Source of the DNA: Clostridiaceae bacterium
GTDB taxonomy: Bacteria > Bacillota > Clostridia > Oscillospirales > QAMX01
DNA: 61,337 bases
NCBI GenBank assembly: GCA_016297585.1
Contig: JAEDGJ010000002.1
Coordinates: 1 to 61,337, forward strand
Direction of reading: 5' to 3'
A program made the translations under genes and the position numbers. This document shows positions 1 to 7,590 of the stretch, piece after piece. Every line of letters starts with the position of its first letter. Positions within the stretch are counted from its first letter, which is position 1. Under the pieces are notes generated by a model. That model was not told the DNA's origin. It worked only from the letters and a program-made list of their open reading frames with translations, and searched no databases.

Positions 1-231
1 AACGAGGCGCTGCGTGAGGAATTCCGGGGCTGCAACGCCTACGCGCGGCCCGAATGCGCCGACTGCTGGGCAAAGCTCTACTGCTCCGGCGGATGCGCCG
101 CCAACGCGTACCATGCGTCCGGCTCCATCCGCGGCGTCTATCCGGCCGGCTGCGAGCTGTTCCGCAAGCGCATCGAATGCGCCATCATGATGAAGGCCGT
201 CGAAGCGGCGGACGCCGAAGAAGAAGCATGA
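1..231 (+). CDS. scfB: SCIFF-peptide radical SAM maturase, 3' end only
   Basis: The open frame entering at base 1 encodes the last 76 residues of a radical SAM/SPASM protein and stops at TGA 229-231. It shows the cysteine-rich C-terminal pattern C-x7-C-x2-C-x5-C-x3-C with the run CWAKLYCSGGCAANAY, followed by CELFRKRIECAIMMK, which I recognise as the auxiliary [4Fe-4S] cluster region of the maturase that forms thioether links in the SCIFF peptide, a Clostridia hallmark. The radical SAM core and the short SCIFF peptide gene would lie upstream, outside the window. The stop overlaps the next start (ATGA), so the decarboxylase is translationally coupled. Family assignment is strong for a fragment; substrate is inferred from family knowledge. 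Confidence 0.85.
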   Translation, partial: NEALREEFRGCNAYARPECADCWAKLYCSGGCAANAYHASGSIRGVYPAGCELFRKRIECAIMMKAVEAADAEEEA

Positions 232-1568
232 ACACGCCGGTCGCGGACTTTGTACGGGCTTATGCCCAGTCCGGCACCGTGCGGCTGCACATGCCCGGAC
301 ACAAGGGCGTGCCGTTTGTCGGCTGCGAGCCGTACGATATCACCGAGATCGCCGGCGCGGACGCGCTGTACGAGGCGGACGGCATCCTCCGCGAAAGCGA
401 GGAGAACGCCTCCCGCCTGTTCGGATCGGCGGCGACGCTCTACTCCACCGAAGGCTCGAGCCAGTGCATCCGCGCGATGGTCTGGCTCGCCGCCGGGCGC
501 GCGGCGTCCCCGAAAAAGACGCGTCCGTGGTTTCTCGCGGCGCGCAACGCCCACCGCGCGTTTCTCTATGCGCTGGCGCTGGCGGACGCGGACGTCGAAT
601 GGCTGTGGCCGCAGAACGCGGACTCCCTGTGCAGCTGCGCCGTCACCCCGGAGCAGGTGGAAGACGCGCTTTGCGCCGCGGCAGACCCTCCCGCCGCCGT
701 CTACGTCACGAGCCCCGACTACCTCGGCGGCATGCTCCCCGTCCGGGAGATCGCCGCGGTCTGCCATCGCCATGCCGTGCCGCTGCTCGTCGACAACGCC
801 CACGGCGCGTACCTGCGCTTCCTGCCCGGAAGCCTCCACCCGATGGACTGCGGCGCCGATCTCTGCTGCGATTCCGCGCATAAAACGCTGCCCGTCCTGA
901 CCGGGGGCGCGTATCTGCACATCGGCGCGGGCGCTCCGCCGGAATTCGCCGCGCGCGCGAAAACCGCGATGGCCGTCTTCGGCTCCACGAGCCCCTCGTA
1001 TCTGACGCTCGCCTCGCTCGACCTCGCAAACCGGTACTTAGACGGGGATTTCCGCGAGAAGCTCGAAAAAAAGGCGCGGGAATGCGTGGATTTGCGGCAG
1101 ATCCTGGCGGAAAACGGCTGGGAGACGGCAGGAACGGAGCCTTTAAAGCTCACGCTCCGCTGTCCCGCCTCTCTTCCCGGCCCGAAGCTTGCCGAAAGGC
1201 TCCGGGGAGACGGCATCGAATGCGAGTACGCCGAACGCGGCTATCTCGTCTTCATGATCTCCGCGGAAACGAAGTCCTCCGAGCTCCGCACGCTCGCGGC
1301 GGCGCTCGGACGAAACACCTGCGGTCCCGCCGCGCAGGTCCCGCTGCCGCCGGTCCGGCTTTCCCGCGCGATGACGGTGCGGGAAGCCGTTTTCGCCCCG
1401 CAGGAGCGCATCCCGGCGCCGCTTTGCCCCGGACGCGTCTCGGCCTCCCCCGCCGTCAGCTGCCCGCCCGCCATTCCTATCGCGGTGCCGGGGGAGATCC
1501 TCAACGCGGACGCCGCCGCGCTGTTTGCGCGCTGCGGCATCCGGGAGATTCTCGCCGTAAAGGAGTAA
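228..1568 (+). CDS. Orn/Lys/Arg decarboxylase-family PLP enzyme
   Basis: A 446-residue fold-type I PLP enzyme of the Orn/Lys/Arg decarboxylase major domain (SpeA/YaaO type). The N-terminus has LHMPGHKG, typical of the family. SAHKTLPVLTGGAYL carries the Schiff-base lysine (K219), and VDNAHGAYLRF supplies the cofactor-binding Asp/His. It is at the short end for the Gram-positive branch. The start chosen is the ATG overlapping the scfB stop; an upstream in-frame extension would only translate scfB out of frame. The next gene is a diamine-acetyltransferase-like GNAT, so a role in amine or polyamine production followed by acetylation is plausible. Which amino acid is decarboxylated cannot be read from the sequence. 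Confidence 0.85.
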   Translation: MNTPVADFVRAYAQSGTVRLHMPGHKGVPFVGCEPYDITEIAGADALYEADGILRESEENASRLFGSAATLYSTEGSSQCIRAMVWLAAGRAASPKKTRPWFLAARNAHRAFLYALALADADVEWLWPQNADSLCSCAVTPEQVEDALCAAADPPAAVYVTSPDYLGGMLPVREIAAVCHRHAVPLLVDNAHGAYLRFLPGSLHPMDCGADLCCDSAHKTLPVLTGGAYLHIGAGAPPEFAARAKTAMAVFGSTSPSYLTLASLDLANRYLDGDFREKLEKKARECVDLRQILAENGWETAGTEPLKLTLRCPASLPGPKLAERLRGDGIECEYAERGYLVFMISAETKSSELRTLAAALGRNTCGPAAQVPLPPVRLSRAMTVREAVFAPQERIPAPLCPGRVSASPAVSCPPAIPIAVPGEILNADAAALFARCGIREILAVKE

Positions 1569-1577
1569 TGAAAGCCC

Positions 1578-2048
1578 ATGAGTACGTTTTCCATCCGTCC
1601 CGCCGTTCCGGGCGACGAAGCGGTCATTCTCGATCTGATCCGGGAGCTTGCCGCCTACGAGCACCTCGAGCACGAGGTCGTCGCCACGGAAGCGCTGCTG
1701 CGCGAGTGGCTGTTCGAAAAGCGCACCGCCCGCGTCCTCCTCGCCGAGGAAGACGGGCTTACCGTCGGCTACGCGCTGTTTTTCTACAACTTCTCCACCT
1801 TCCTCGGACGCGCCGGCATCTACCTTGAGGACCTCTATGTCCGCCCGCAGCACCGCAAAAAGGGCTATGGCAAGGCGCTGCTGCGCAGGCTGGCCGGCAT
1901 CTGTGAGGAGGAGGGGCTCGGCAGGCTCGAATGGAGCTGTCTCGACTGGAACCGGCCGAGCATCGACTTCTACCTCTCGCTCGGCGCGCGTCCGATGCAG
2001 GACTGGACGCAGTACCGGCTGACCTTTCCCCTCGAAAAGCCCCTGTAA
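1578..2048 (+). CDS. GNAT acetyltransferase, diamine/spermidine N-acetyltransferase-like
   Basis: A 156-residue GNAT enzyme. The acetyl-CoA loop is QHRKKGYGKA (residues 91-100), preceded by FFYNFSTFLGRAGIYLEDLYV and followed by WSCLDWNRPSIDFYLSLGA, the pattern of the spermidine/spermine (diamine) acetyltransferase SSAT-like branch. It begins 9 bases after the decarboxylase stop; the Shine-Dalgarno AAGGAG sits in the end of that gene, 12 bases before the ATG. The pairing suggests the decarboxylation product is acetylated by this enzyme. No clear terminator follows; the stretch to 2146 is featureless apart from the next promoter. Confidence 0.85.
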   Translation: MSTFSIRPAVPGDEAVILDLIRELAAYEHLEHEVVATEALLREWLFEKRTARVLLAEEDGLTVGYALFFYNFSTFLGRAGIYLEDLYVRPQHRKKGYGKALLRRLAGICEEEGLGRLEWSCLDWNRPSIDFYLSLGARPMQDWTQYRLTFPLEKPL

Positions 2049-2146
2049 TGCGCCGCCGCGCGCTTTTTTACGGAACTGTTTCCCGCCCGGTATGAGCCGC
2101 TGCCGCTCCCCCCGCGCCGGGACCGCTTTTTTGTCGAACTTTTTTC

Positions 2147-2205
2147 TTGACATGCGCCGCTTTTCTGCTATAATAATTGTTTGTATAGGAACCGTTCATA
2201 CACAA
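2147..2205 (+). promoter_or_regulatory. Promoter and MarR-type operator of the MarR-MATE operon
   Basis: TTGACA at 2147-2152, 16-base spacer, TATAAT at 2169-2174. Immediately downstream, 2181-2205 is a 25-bp near-palindrome with half-site TTGTnTAnGAAC on both strands around one central base. It covers the likely transcription start, so a bound dimer would block initiation. Autoregulation by the MarR protein encoded next is the natural inference. Confidence 0.85.
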
Positions 2206-2228
2206 ACATTAAGGAGAATTTCAAAGCT

Positions 2229-2666
2229 ATGCCAAGCAATGCAGAAATACTCGCCGAGATGCGCTGTATTTTCAAGCTGTACGAAAAAGAGGGGCTGCTC
2301 CTCCGTGAAAAGTACGATCTGACGCAGCAGGAGATGGATGTCGCGACGTTTCTGGCGAACAATCCGGCGCTCGATACCGCGACGGACATCGTCGAATACC
2401 GGATGCTGCCGAAGGCGAACGTGTCGCAGGCCGTCGAGCAGCTCATCCGGCGCGGCTATCTGACGCGCACGCCGGACACGCATGACCGCCGCCGCGTCCA
2501 TCTGGCGCTGACCGCCGCGGCCGCCCCGCTTGTCGAGGACGTATGCCGCTCCCGCGTACACGTCGCGGAAAAACTGTTTGCCGATTTTACCCCCGAGGAG
2601 CGTGCCTCGCTTGACGACATGCTCCGCCGCATCGCGCAGAACGCCAGAACGGCGCTGCAGCCGTAA
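2229..2666 (+). CDS. MarR-family transcriptional regulator
   Basis: A 145-residue winged-helix repressor. The recognition helix region is LPKANVSQAVEQLIRRGYLTRTPDTHDRRRVHLALT, with the DxRRxxL wing typical of MarR. The ATG at 2229 is chosen over the upstream ATG at 2181, because the latter lies inside the operator and AAGGAG (2211-2216) precedes 2229 by 12 bases. It is followed after 17 bases by a MATE efflux gene, the classic arrangement of an autoregulated, ligand-responsive drug-efflux unit. Ligand unknown. Confidence 0.9.
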   Translation: MPSNAEILAEMRCIFKLYEKEGLLLREKYDLTQQEMDVATFLANNPALDTATDIVEYRMLPKANVSQAVEQLIRRGYLTRTPDTHDRRRVHLALTAAAAPLVEDVCRSRVHVAEKLFADFTPEERASLDDMLRRIAQNARTALQP

Positions 2667-2683
2667 GGAGGATCCGGATACCC

Positions 2684-4045
2684 TTGGACAACAAAAACGA
2701 ATTTCTCGCAACGGAGCCGGTCGGAAAGCTCCTGTTCCGTCTCTCCCTGCCCTCCATCACGGCGCAGATCATCAACATGCTCTACAACCTCGTCGACCGC
2801 ATCTACATCGGCCGCATTCCGGAGGTCGGCTCGCTGGCGCTGACCGGCGTCGGCGTCTGCCTGCCGGTCATCCTGATCGTCTCCGCGTTCGCCGCGCTGA
2901 TCAGCATGGGCGCCGCCCCGCGCGCGTCCATCCGCATGGGCGAGGGAAAACGCGACGACGCCGAGCGCATCCTTGGAAGCTGCGTTTCGCTCCAGCTCAT
3001 CCTTTCCGCCGTGCTGACCGCGGTGCTGCTCATCTGGAACCGTCCCCTGCTGCTCGCCTTCGGCGCGAGCGAAAACACGATCGGCTACGCGTCGGGCTAT
3101 CTGCGCGTCTACGCACTCGGCACCGTCTGCGTCCAGCTCACGCTCGGCATGAACGCCTTCATCACCGCGCAGGGCTTTGCCAAGACCGGCATGCTCACCG
3201 TCCTCATCGGCGCAGTCACGAACATCATCCTCGACCCCATCCTGATTTTCGGCTGTAAAATGGGCGTGCAGGGTGCGGCGCTCGCGACCATCCTCTCGCA
3301 GGCGCTGTCCGCCGCGTGGGCCATCTGCTTCCTCTGCGGCAAAAAGACGACGCTGCGCATCCGTCCGAAATACCTGGCGCCGAGCTTTCGCATCCTCGCC
3401 CCCTGCCTTGCGCTCGGTCTCGCGCCCTTTATCATGCAGGCCAGCGAGAGCGTGCTGTTCGTCTGCTTCAACTCCTCCCTGCAGCGCTACGGCGGCGACA
3501 TCGCGGTCGGCGCGATGACCATCCTGACGAGCGTCATGCAGATCGCCATGCTGCCCATGCAGGGACTTGCGCAGGGCGCTCAGCCGATCTCCAGTTACAA
3601 TTTCGGCGCAAAGAACGCCTCCCGCGTGAAAAAGACCTTTTCCCTGCTTCTGTGCTGCAGCCTTGCCTACTCCGCGCTGATGTGGGCAATCGTCATGCTG
3701 TTCCCCCGTGCCTTTGCGATGCTCTTTACGACGGACGCCGCGCTGATCGACTACGCCGCGTGGGCGCTGCGCATCTATCAGGCCGTGCTGTGCATCCTCG
3801 GCCTCCAGATCGCCTGTCAGATGACGTTTATCTCGATCGGCAACGCGCGCGCGTCGATCCTCGTCGCGATCGTGCGCAAATTCCTGCTTTTGATCCCGCT
3901 GATCTACATTCTCCCCCGCATCCTCCCGAATCAGGTCATGGCGGTCTATCTCGCGGAGCCGGTTTCGGACTTCATCGCCGTTGTCTTTACGGGCGTGCTG
4001 TTCTTCTTCCAGTTCCGGCGCGCGATGCGGGAGATTGAAGGCTGA
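2684..4045 (+). CDS. MATE-family multidrug/cation antiporter
   Basis: A 453-residue integral membrane protein with about 12 hydrophobic segments in two homologous halves, typical of MATE antiporters that export drugs or toxic metabolites using Na+ or H+. Family marks include PSITAQIINMLYNLVDRIYIGRI near the N-terminus and QGLAQGAQPISSYNFGA at the start of the second half. The start is TTG at 2684, with AAGGAGG about 12 bases upstream and no better ATG in frame. Co-transcribed with the MarR regulator and closed by the terminator at 4069-4099. Confidence 0.92.
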   Translation: MDNKNEFLATEPVGKLLFRLSLPSITAQIINMLYNLVDRIYIGRIPEVGSLALTGVGVCLPVILIVSAFAALISMGAAPRASIRMGEGKRDDAERILGSCVSLQLILSAVLTAVLLIWNRPLLLAFGASENTIGYASGYLRVYALGTVCVQLTLGMNAFITAQGFAKTGMLTVLIGAVTNIILDPILIFGCKMGVQGAALATILSQALSAAWAICFLCGKKTTLRIRPKYLAPSFRILAPCLALGLAPFIMQASESVLFVCFNSSLQRYGGDIAVGAMTILTSVMQIAMLPMQGLAQGAQPISSYNFGAKNASRVKKTFSLLLCCSLAYSALMWAIVMLFPRAFAMLFTTDAALIDYAAWALRIYQAVLCILGLQIACQMTFISIGNARASILVAIVRKFLLLIPLIYILPRILPNQVMAVYLAEPVSDFIAVVFTGVLFFFQFRRAMREIEG

Positions 4046-4068
4046 ATACCGCCCTTCCGCCGGCAGTT

Positions 4069-4099
4069 AAAACACGGTGCGTCCGCACCGTGTTTTTTT
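4069..4099 (+). terminator. Rho-independent terminator after the MATE gene
   Basis: Perfect 10-bp stem AACACGGTGC / GCACCGTGTT (4071-4080, 4085-4094) with a GTCC loop and a run of seven T. Confidence 0.92.
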
Positions 4100-4111
4100 A
4101 ACGGATTTTGC

Positions 4112-4140
4112 TTGCAAAGCCGGAAAAAATCCTTTATAAT
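4112..4140 (+). promoter_or_regulatory. Promoter of the GH29 fucosidase gene
   Basis: TTGCAA at 4112-4117, 17-base spacer, TATAAT at 4135-4140. No obvious operator palindrome. Confidence 0.8.
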
Positions 4141-4183
4141 GGAGATCCCGACGCGGCAGACGAAACGAAAGGAAGCATGGGAT

Positions 4184-5143
4184 ATGGACAGCAAGACCTG
4201 GTTCAAAAACGCAAAATACGGTATGATGATTCATTGGGGCCTCTACTCTCTTCCGGCCGGCGAATGGAAGGGCGAACGCATGGCGGAGATCGGCGAATGG
4301 CTCCAGCAGTATTTCCGCATTCCGAACGCCGAATACCACCGGCTGGCATCCGTCTTCAACCCCATTCTCTTTGACGCGGAGGAGTGGGTGAAGCTCGCGA
4401 AAGACGCCGGGATGCAGTACATGGTCTTCACCGCAAAGCATCACGAGGGTTTTGCGATGTACCGCTCCCGCGTGTCCGGCTTCAACATCGCGGACGCAAC
4501 GCCGTTCGGACGGGATGTGATGGCGGAGCTGGCGGAGGCGTGCTATAAGCACGGCTTGAAGTTCGGCGTCTACTATTCGCAGGAGATCGACTGGAGCGAG
4601 CCCAACGGCGGCGGCTATACGCGGGGGAAGACCTGGGGCGGCGGCAAGGCGTACTGGACGAACAACTGGGACTTTCCGGATGACGAGCACAAGGATTTCT
4701 CGCAGTGCTTCGAGGCAAAAATCAAGCCGCAGGTCCGGGAGATCCTCACCGGCTACGGGGATCTGTGCCTGATCTGGTTCGATACCCCCGGCGTCATCAC
4801 CCCCGCGCAGAGCGACGAGCTCTACCGGATGGTCAAGACCTATCAGCCGGACTGTCTGGTCAATTCCCGCATCGGAAACGGACGCGGCGACTATTCCTCC
4901 GCCGGAGACAATGAGATCCCGGATGACGACAAGAAAGAGCAGCTCTTCGAGACCCCGGCGACGCTGAACGACACCTGGGGCTACAAGTCCTTCGACAACA
5001 ACTGGAAATCGCCGGAGCGCGTCCGGGAGATCCGGGAGCATCTGAACGCCCGCGGCATCAATTACCTGCTCAACGTCGGTCCCGACTATCTCGGACGCAT
5101 CCCCGCCCCCGCTGCGGAGATCCTGCGCCGCGCCAAAGCATGA
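4184..5143 (+). CDS. GH29 alpha-L-fucosidase
   Basis: A 319-residue GH29 catalytic domain that would release alpha-linked L-fucose from glycans. Seen: the N-terminal KYGMMIHWGLYSLPAGEW, the FTAKHHEGFAMY strand, and LCLIWFDTPG, whose aspartate (D200) is the expected catalytic nucleophile. There is no signal peptide, so it should act in the cytoplasm on imported oligosaccharides. It is shorter than classical GH29 enzymes of 400 residues or more and lacks the C-terminal beta-sandwich. ATG 4184 follows AAAGGAAG; longer in-frame starts overlap the promoter. Single-gene transcript between its own promoter and terminator. An N-acetylhexosamine-kinase-like gene at 39038 fits a mucin or milk-glycan diet. 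Confidence 0.9.
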   Translation: MDSKTWFKNAKYGMMIHWGLYSLPAGEWKGERMAEIGEWLQQYFRIPNAEYHRLASVFNPILFDAEEWVKLAKDAGMQYMVFTAKHHEGFAMYRSRVSGFNIADATPFGRDVMAELAEACYKHGLKFGVYYSQEIDWSEPNGGGYTRGKTWGGGKAYWTNNWDFPDDEHKDFSQCFEAKIKPQVREILTGYGDLCLIWFDTPGVITPAQSDELYRMVKTYQPDCLVNSRIGNGRGDYSSAGDNEIPDDDKKEQLFETPATLNDTWGYKSFDNNWKSPERVREIREHLNARGINYLLNVGPDYLGRIPAPAAEILRRAKA

Positions 5144-5184
5144 GCGTCCGGCTGCGGCATGATCGAAACGGCTCCGGCCGAAGC

Positions 5185-5220
5185 AAAAAAAAGCACGGTG
5201 TGCTCGGCACCGTGCTTTTT
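5185..5220. terminator. Bidirectional terminator after the fucosidase gene
   Basis: A-tract, stem GCACGGTG / CACCGTGC around a 7-base loop, then TTTTT. The A/T flanks allow function on either strand. Confidence 0.88.
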
Positions 5221-5250
5221 GTATGCCCGAAAAATGAGGGAAGGGGATGA

Positions 5251-5284
5251 AAAAAGGACGATTTCAAAAGAAATCGTCCTTTTT
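5251..5284 (-). terminator. Terminator of tRNA-Leu
   Basis: 15-bp perfect stem (5251-5265 with 5270-5284) and a 4-base loop, ending in T5 on the minus strand, directly downstream of the tRNA. Confidence 0.88.
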
Positions 5285-5286
5285 CT

Positions 5287-5369
5287 TGGTGCGGTCACCG
5301 GGACTTGAACCCGGATGGTTGCCCATACGCCCCTCAAACGTACGCGTCTGCCAGTTCCGCCATGACCGC
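5287..5369 (-). tRNA. tRNA-Leu (anticodon GAG)
   Basis: Minus-strand cloverleaf. The acceptor stem GCGGTCA pairs with TGACCGC and CCA is encoded at 5287-5289. The D arm contains AACTGGCAGAC. The anticodon stem TACGT/GCGTA encloses loop TTGAGGG, giving anticodon GAG (codons CUC/CUU). The long variable arm TGGGCAACCA is characteristic of type II tRNA-Leu, and the T loop is GGGTTCAAGTCCC. It has its own consensus promoter and terminator. Confidence 0.96.
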
Positions 5370-5403
5370 ATATTCTTTTTGTCCGCCCTAGCGAACAAGA
5401 CAT

Positions 5404-5432
5404 ATTATAACGGAAAACTCCGCTCTTGTCAA
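5404..5432 (-). promoter_or_regulatory. Promoter of tRNA-Leu
   Basis: Perfect minus-strand consensus: TTGACA (5427-5432), 17-base spacer, TATAAT (5404-5409), about 30 bases before the mature tRNA. Confidence 0.93.
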
Positions 5433-5480
5433 GAGCTTTTTTCGTTTTTTCGAGAAAACTTTCTTTTCCCTTTCCCGGCA

Positions 5481-5530
5481 TCAAAAAGCCCGGAGCGCTT
5501 CGCCGCCGTCCGGCGGGAGCCTCCGGGCCT
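5481..5530 (-). terminator. Terminator overlapping the 3' end of the small protein gene
   Basis: On the minus strand GCCCGGAG (5521-5528) pairs with CTCCGGGC (5488-5495), with an inner CCGCC/GGCGG hairpin, then TTTTT. The stop codon TGA is made from the last T of the tract. Confidence 0.75.
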
Positions 5531-5663
5531 TCCTTCTGTCATACGCCCGCGGATTCTCCGTCCTGCGGGTGACGGGGCTGCGCGTCCAGAGCGTGCGGCC
5601 CCGGCGGTCCTGCGCGCGCTTTTCGCGCTTCGAGAGCTTCTCATACGGAATGAATTTTTCCAT
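5481..5663 (-). CDS. Small basic conserved protein of unknown function
   Basis: A 60-residue, strongly basic protein starting MEKFIPYEKLSKREKRAQD and containing WTRSPVTRRTENPRAYDRRKA. I recognise this pattern as a small hypothetical protein common in Clostridia; no function is known to me. The ATG at 5663 follows GAAAGGACGAAG and a good promoter lies 40 bases upstream, so expression is likely. Its last 16 codons lie inside a terminator hairpin, and the stop codon is within the T-tract. Confidence 0.72.
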   Translation of the reverse strand: MEKFIPYEKLSKREKRAQDRRGRTLWTRSPVTRRTENPRAYDRRKARRLPPDGGEALRAF

Positions 5664-5699
5664 TTCAGCTTCGTCCTTTCTATTGGGATCTGATACCGT

Positions 5700-5728
5700 A
5701 TTATATCCCGTTTCCGGGCTTTGCGCAA
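5700..5728 (-). promoter_or_regulatory. Promoter of the small protein gene
   Basis: Minus strand TTGCGC (5723-5728), 17-base spacer, TATAAT (5700-5705). From here to the divergent promoter at 5882 I see no further feature. Confidence 0.8.
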
Positions 5729-5881
5729 GATGCCGCGCCGAAATGTAACGAAACCGAAACAATGCCGCCCGGTGCTCCCTTCTTCTGCCGTTTTTCGGGC
5801 AAGCCTCGTCCTCTGCCGCATTCGGGTATTTCCCAAGGACGGAATCCGCGATTTTTGTCGCTTTTTTCATGGATTTTCCCC

Positions 5882-6008
5882 TTGACACGGTTCCTTATCT
5901 GTGCTATACTGATTGTACCTGTGCGGGGTTCTTTTTTTATGCGCGCAAGTGCATAATCCCCCGTGACTCAGGGAGGCTTACAGCGCAGATCCCAAAAACG
6001 ATCCGCGC
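5882..6008 (+). promoter_or_regulatory. Promoter and leader of the rpmG-rplA operon
   Basis: TTGACA at 5882-5887, 17-base spacer, TATACT at 5905-5910. The leader of roughly 120 bases contains a small hairpin TTATGC/GCATAA (5937-5956) and a second one GCGCAGATC/GATCCGCGC (5983-6008, one mismatch) just before the rpmG ribosome-binding site AAGGAGG. Neither matches a riboswitch I know. Confidence 0.8.
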
Positions 6009-6037
6009 AACCGAATCATAAGGAGGTGCCGTCAGAC

Positions 6038-6187
6038 ATGCGTACCAAGATCACCCTGGCCTGCAGCGAGTGCAAGCAGCGCAACTACAATACCTTCAAG
6101 GAGAAGAAGAACACGCCCGATCGTATCGAGCTGTCGAAGTACTGCCGTTTCTGCCGCAAGCATACCGTGCACAAGGAAACCAAGTAA
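6038..6187 (+). CDS. rpmG: 50S ribosomal protein L33
   Basis: A 49-residue zinc-binding L33: MRTKITLACSECKQRNY with a first CxxC and CRFCRKHTVHKETK with the second. AAGGAGG precedes the ATG. First gene of the secE-nusG-rplK-rplA operon, the usual place in Firmicutes. Confidence 0.96.
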   Translation: MRTKITLACSECKQRNYNTFKEKKNTPDRIELSKYCRFCRKHTVHKETK

Positions 6188-6205
6188 AGAAAGGGATTCT
6201 AGCTT

Positions 6206-6505
6206 ATGAACGACAACAAGAATCTCGAGAACGGACAGGCGGCGAAAAAGGCTGACAAGCCCGCCGTCAAGAAAAAGAGCTTCGGCGAAAGCCTGAAACG
6301 CTTCGGCCGCGCCACCGCGAAATGGGGACGCGACTTAAAGGGCGAAGTCAAGAAGGTCGTCTGGCCCGGCTGGAAGTCGACGAGAAACAACTCGATCGTC
6401 GTCGTCACCGTCGTCGCGATCGTGACCGTCGCGGTCTGGCTCATGGATCTGCTCTTCGAGAGCGTCATCCTGAAGGGCCTTCTGTCCCTGGTAACCGGGT
6501 TTTAA
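6206..6505 (+). CDS. secE: Preprotein translocase subunit SecE
   Basis: A 99-residue SecE of the short Gram-positive form. A charged N-terminal extension of about 45 residues rich in Lys precedes the conserved amphipathic helix GEVKKVVWPGWKST and one transmembrane segment (about residues 70-90). It stabilises SecY in the membrane channel. Lies between rpmG and nusG as usual. Confidence 0.95.
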   Translation: MNDNKNLENGQAAKKADKPAVKKKSFGESLKRFGRATAKWGRDLKGEVKKVVWPGWKSTRNNSIVVVTVVAIVTVAVWLMDLLFESVILKGLLSLVTGF

Positions 6506-6525
6506 TCATAGGAGGAGCATGAAGA

Positions 6526-7053
6526 ATGGCCGAGGAATCCCGCTGGTATGTGGTTCACACATATTCCGGATATGAAAACAAGGTAGCCTCTTCTATCGAA
6601 AAGGCAGTGGAAAACCGCCGGCTGCAGGATCTGATCTTCGCGGTGAGCGTCCCCGTGGAAAAAGTCACGGAGATCACCGACAACAAGCAGGTCGAAGTCG
6701 AACGGAAGGTCTTTCCCGGCTACGTGCTCATCAAAATGATTATGACGGACGACTCCTGGCACGTAGTCCGCAACACGCGCGGCGTGACCGGCTTCGTCGG
6801 TCCCGGCTCCAAGCCCGTCGCCCTGACCGACGCCGAAGTCGCAAACCTCGGCATCGAACGTAAGGAAACCGTCAGCGTCTCCTACGCCGTCGGCGACAAC
6901 GTCCGCATCACCGCCGGCCCGCTTGCAAACTTCGTCGGCATCGTCGACGAGCTCGACATCGACGCAAACCGCGTCCGCGTGACCGTCTCCATGTTCGGCC
7001 GCGAAACCCCCGTCGAGCTGGAGCTGACGCAGGTCGCCCGGGTCGATTTCTGA
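6526..7053 (+). CDS. nusG: Transcription termination/antitermination factor NusG
   Basis: A 175-residue NusG with the N-terminal NGN domain (WYVVHTYSGYENKV at the start, FPGYVLIKM, then VRNTRGVTGFVG) and a C-terminal KOW domain (VGDNVRITAGPLANFVGIVDELD). It binds RNA polymerase and modulates pausing, and couples transcription to ribosomes. GGAGGAG lies 9 bases upstream of the ATG. Confidence 0.97.
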   Translation: MAEESRWYVVHTYSGYENKVASSIEKAVENRRLQDLIFAVSVPVEKVTEITDNKQVEVERKVFPGYVLIKMIMTDDSWHVVRNTRGVTGFVGPGSKPVALTDAEVANLGIERKETVSVSYAVGDNVRITAGPLANFVGIVDELDIDANRVRVTVSMFGRETPVELELTQVARVDF

Positions 7054-7159
7054 CATCGTTTCCCTCGCAGCTTTCCCCCGCGTTTTTTGATTCGTTTCCC
7101 CGTGGGAGGACGGGTTGCGATCCGTCCGTAATACCACAATCTGTTTGGAGGTGCTGTCA

Positions 7160-7585
7160 ATGGCACAGAAAGTAGTAGGTTTCGTTAAACTTCAGATTCC
7201 GGCCGGCAAGGCGACTCCCGCCCCGCCGATCGGCTCCGTCCTCGGCCCGTACGGTATCAACCTGATGGGCTTCACGAAGGAATTCAACGAGAAGACCCGT
7301 GCCGATATGGGCATGGTCATCCCGACGGTCATCACGATCTACGCTGACCGTTCCTTCTCCTTCGTCCTCAAGACCCCGCCCGCTCCCTTCCTCATCAAGA
7401 AGGCCTGCGGTCTCGAATCCGCCTCCGCGACGCCGAACACGAAGAAGGTCGCGACCCTGTCGAAGGCCGACTGCCGCAAGATCGCCGAGCAGAAGATGCC
7501 CGACTTAAACGCTGCGTCTGTTGAAGCTGCCATGAGCATGATCGCGGGTACCGCGCGCTCCATGGGCATTCTGGTGGAGGAGTAA
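7160..7585 (+). CDS. rplK: 50S ribosomal protein L11
   Basis: A 141-residue L11. MAQKVVGFVKLQIPAGKATPAPPIG is the conserved N-terminal factor-binding region and the C-terminal rRNA-binding domain follows. The ATG at 7160 is preceded by TTTGGAGG; a longer frame from 7115 lacks a ribosome site. Confidence 0.97.
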   Translation: MAQKVVGFVKLQIPAGKATPAPPIGSVLGPYGINLMGFTKEFNEKTRADMGMVIPTVITIYADRSFSFVLKTPPAPFLIKKACGLESASATPNTKKVATLSKADCRKIAEQKMPDLNAASVEAAMSMIAGTARSMGILVEE

Positions 7586-7590
7586 TCGAT

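Noticed and set aside
138..920. Long minus-strand open frames opposite the decarboxylase and many other genes
   Set aside because: GC-rich coding DNA leaves long antisense frames; these are Arg/Ala/Pro-rich, lack ribosome sites and family motifs.
4069..5220. Repeated CACGGTGC hairpins as a dispersed repeat family
   Set aside because: The two copies differ outside the short core and each is an ordinary terminator.
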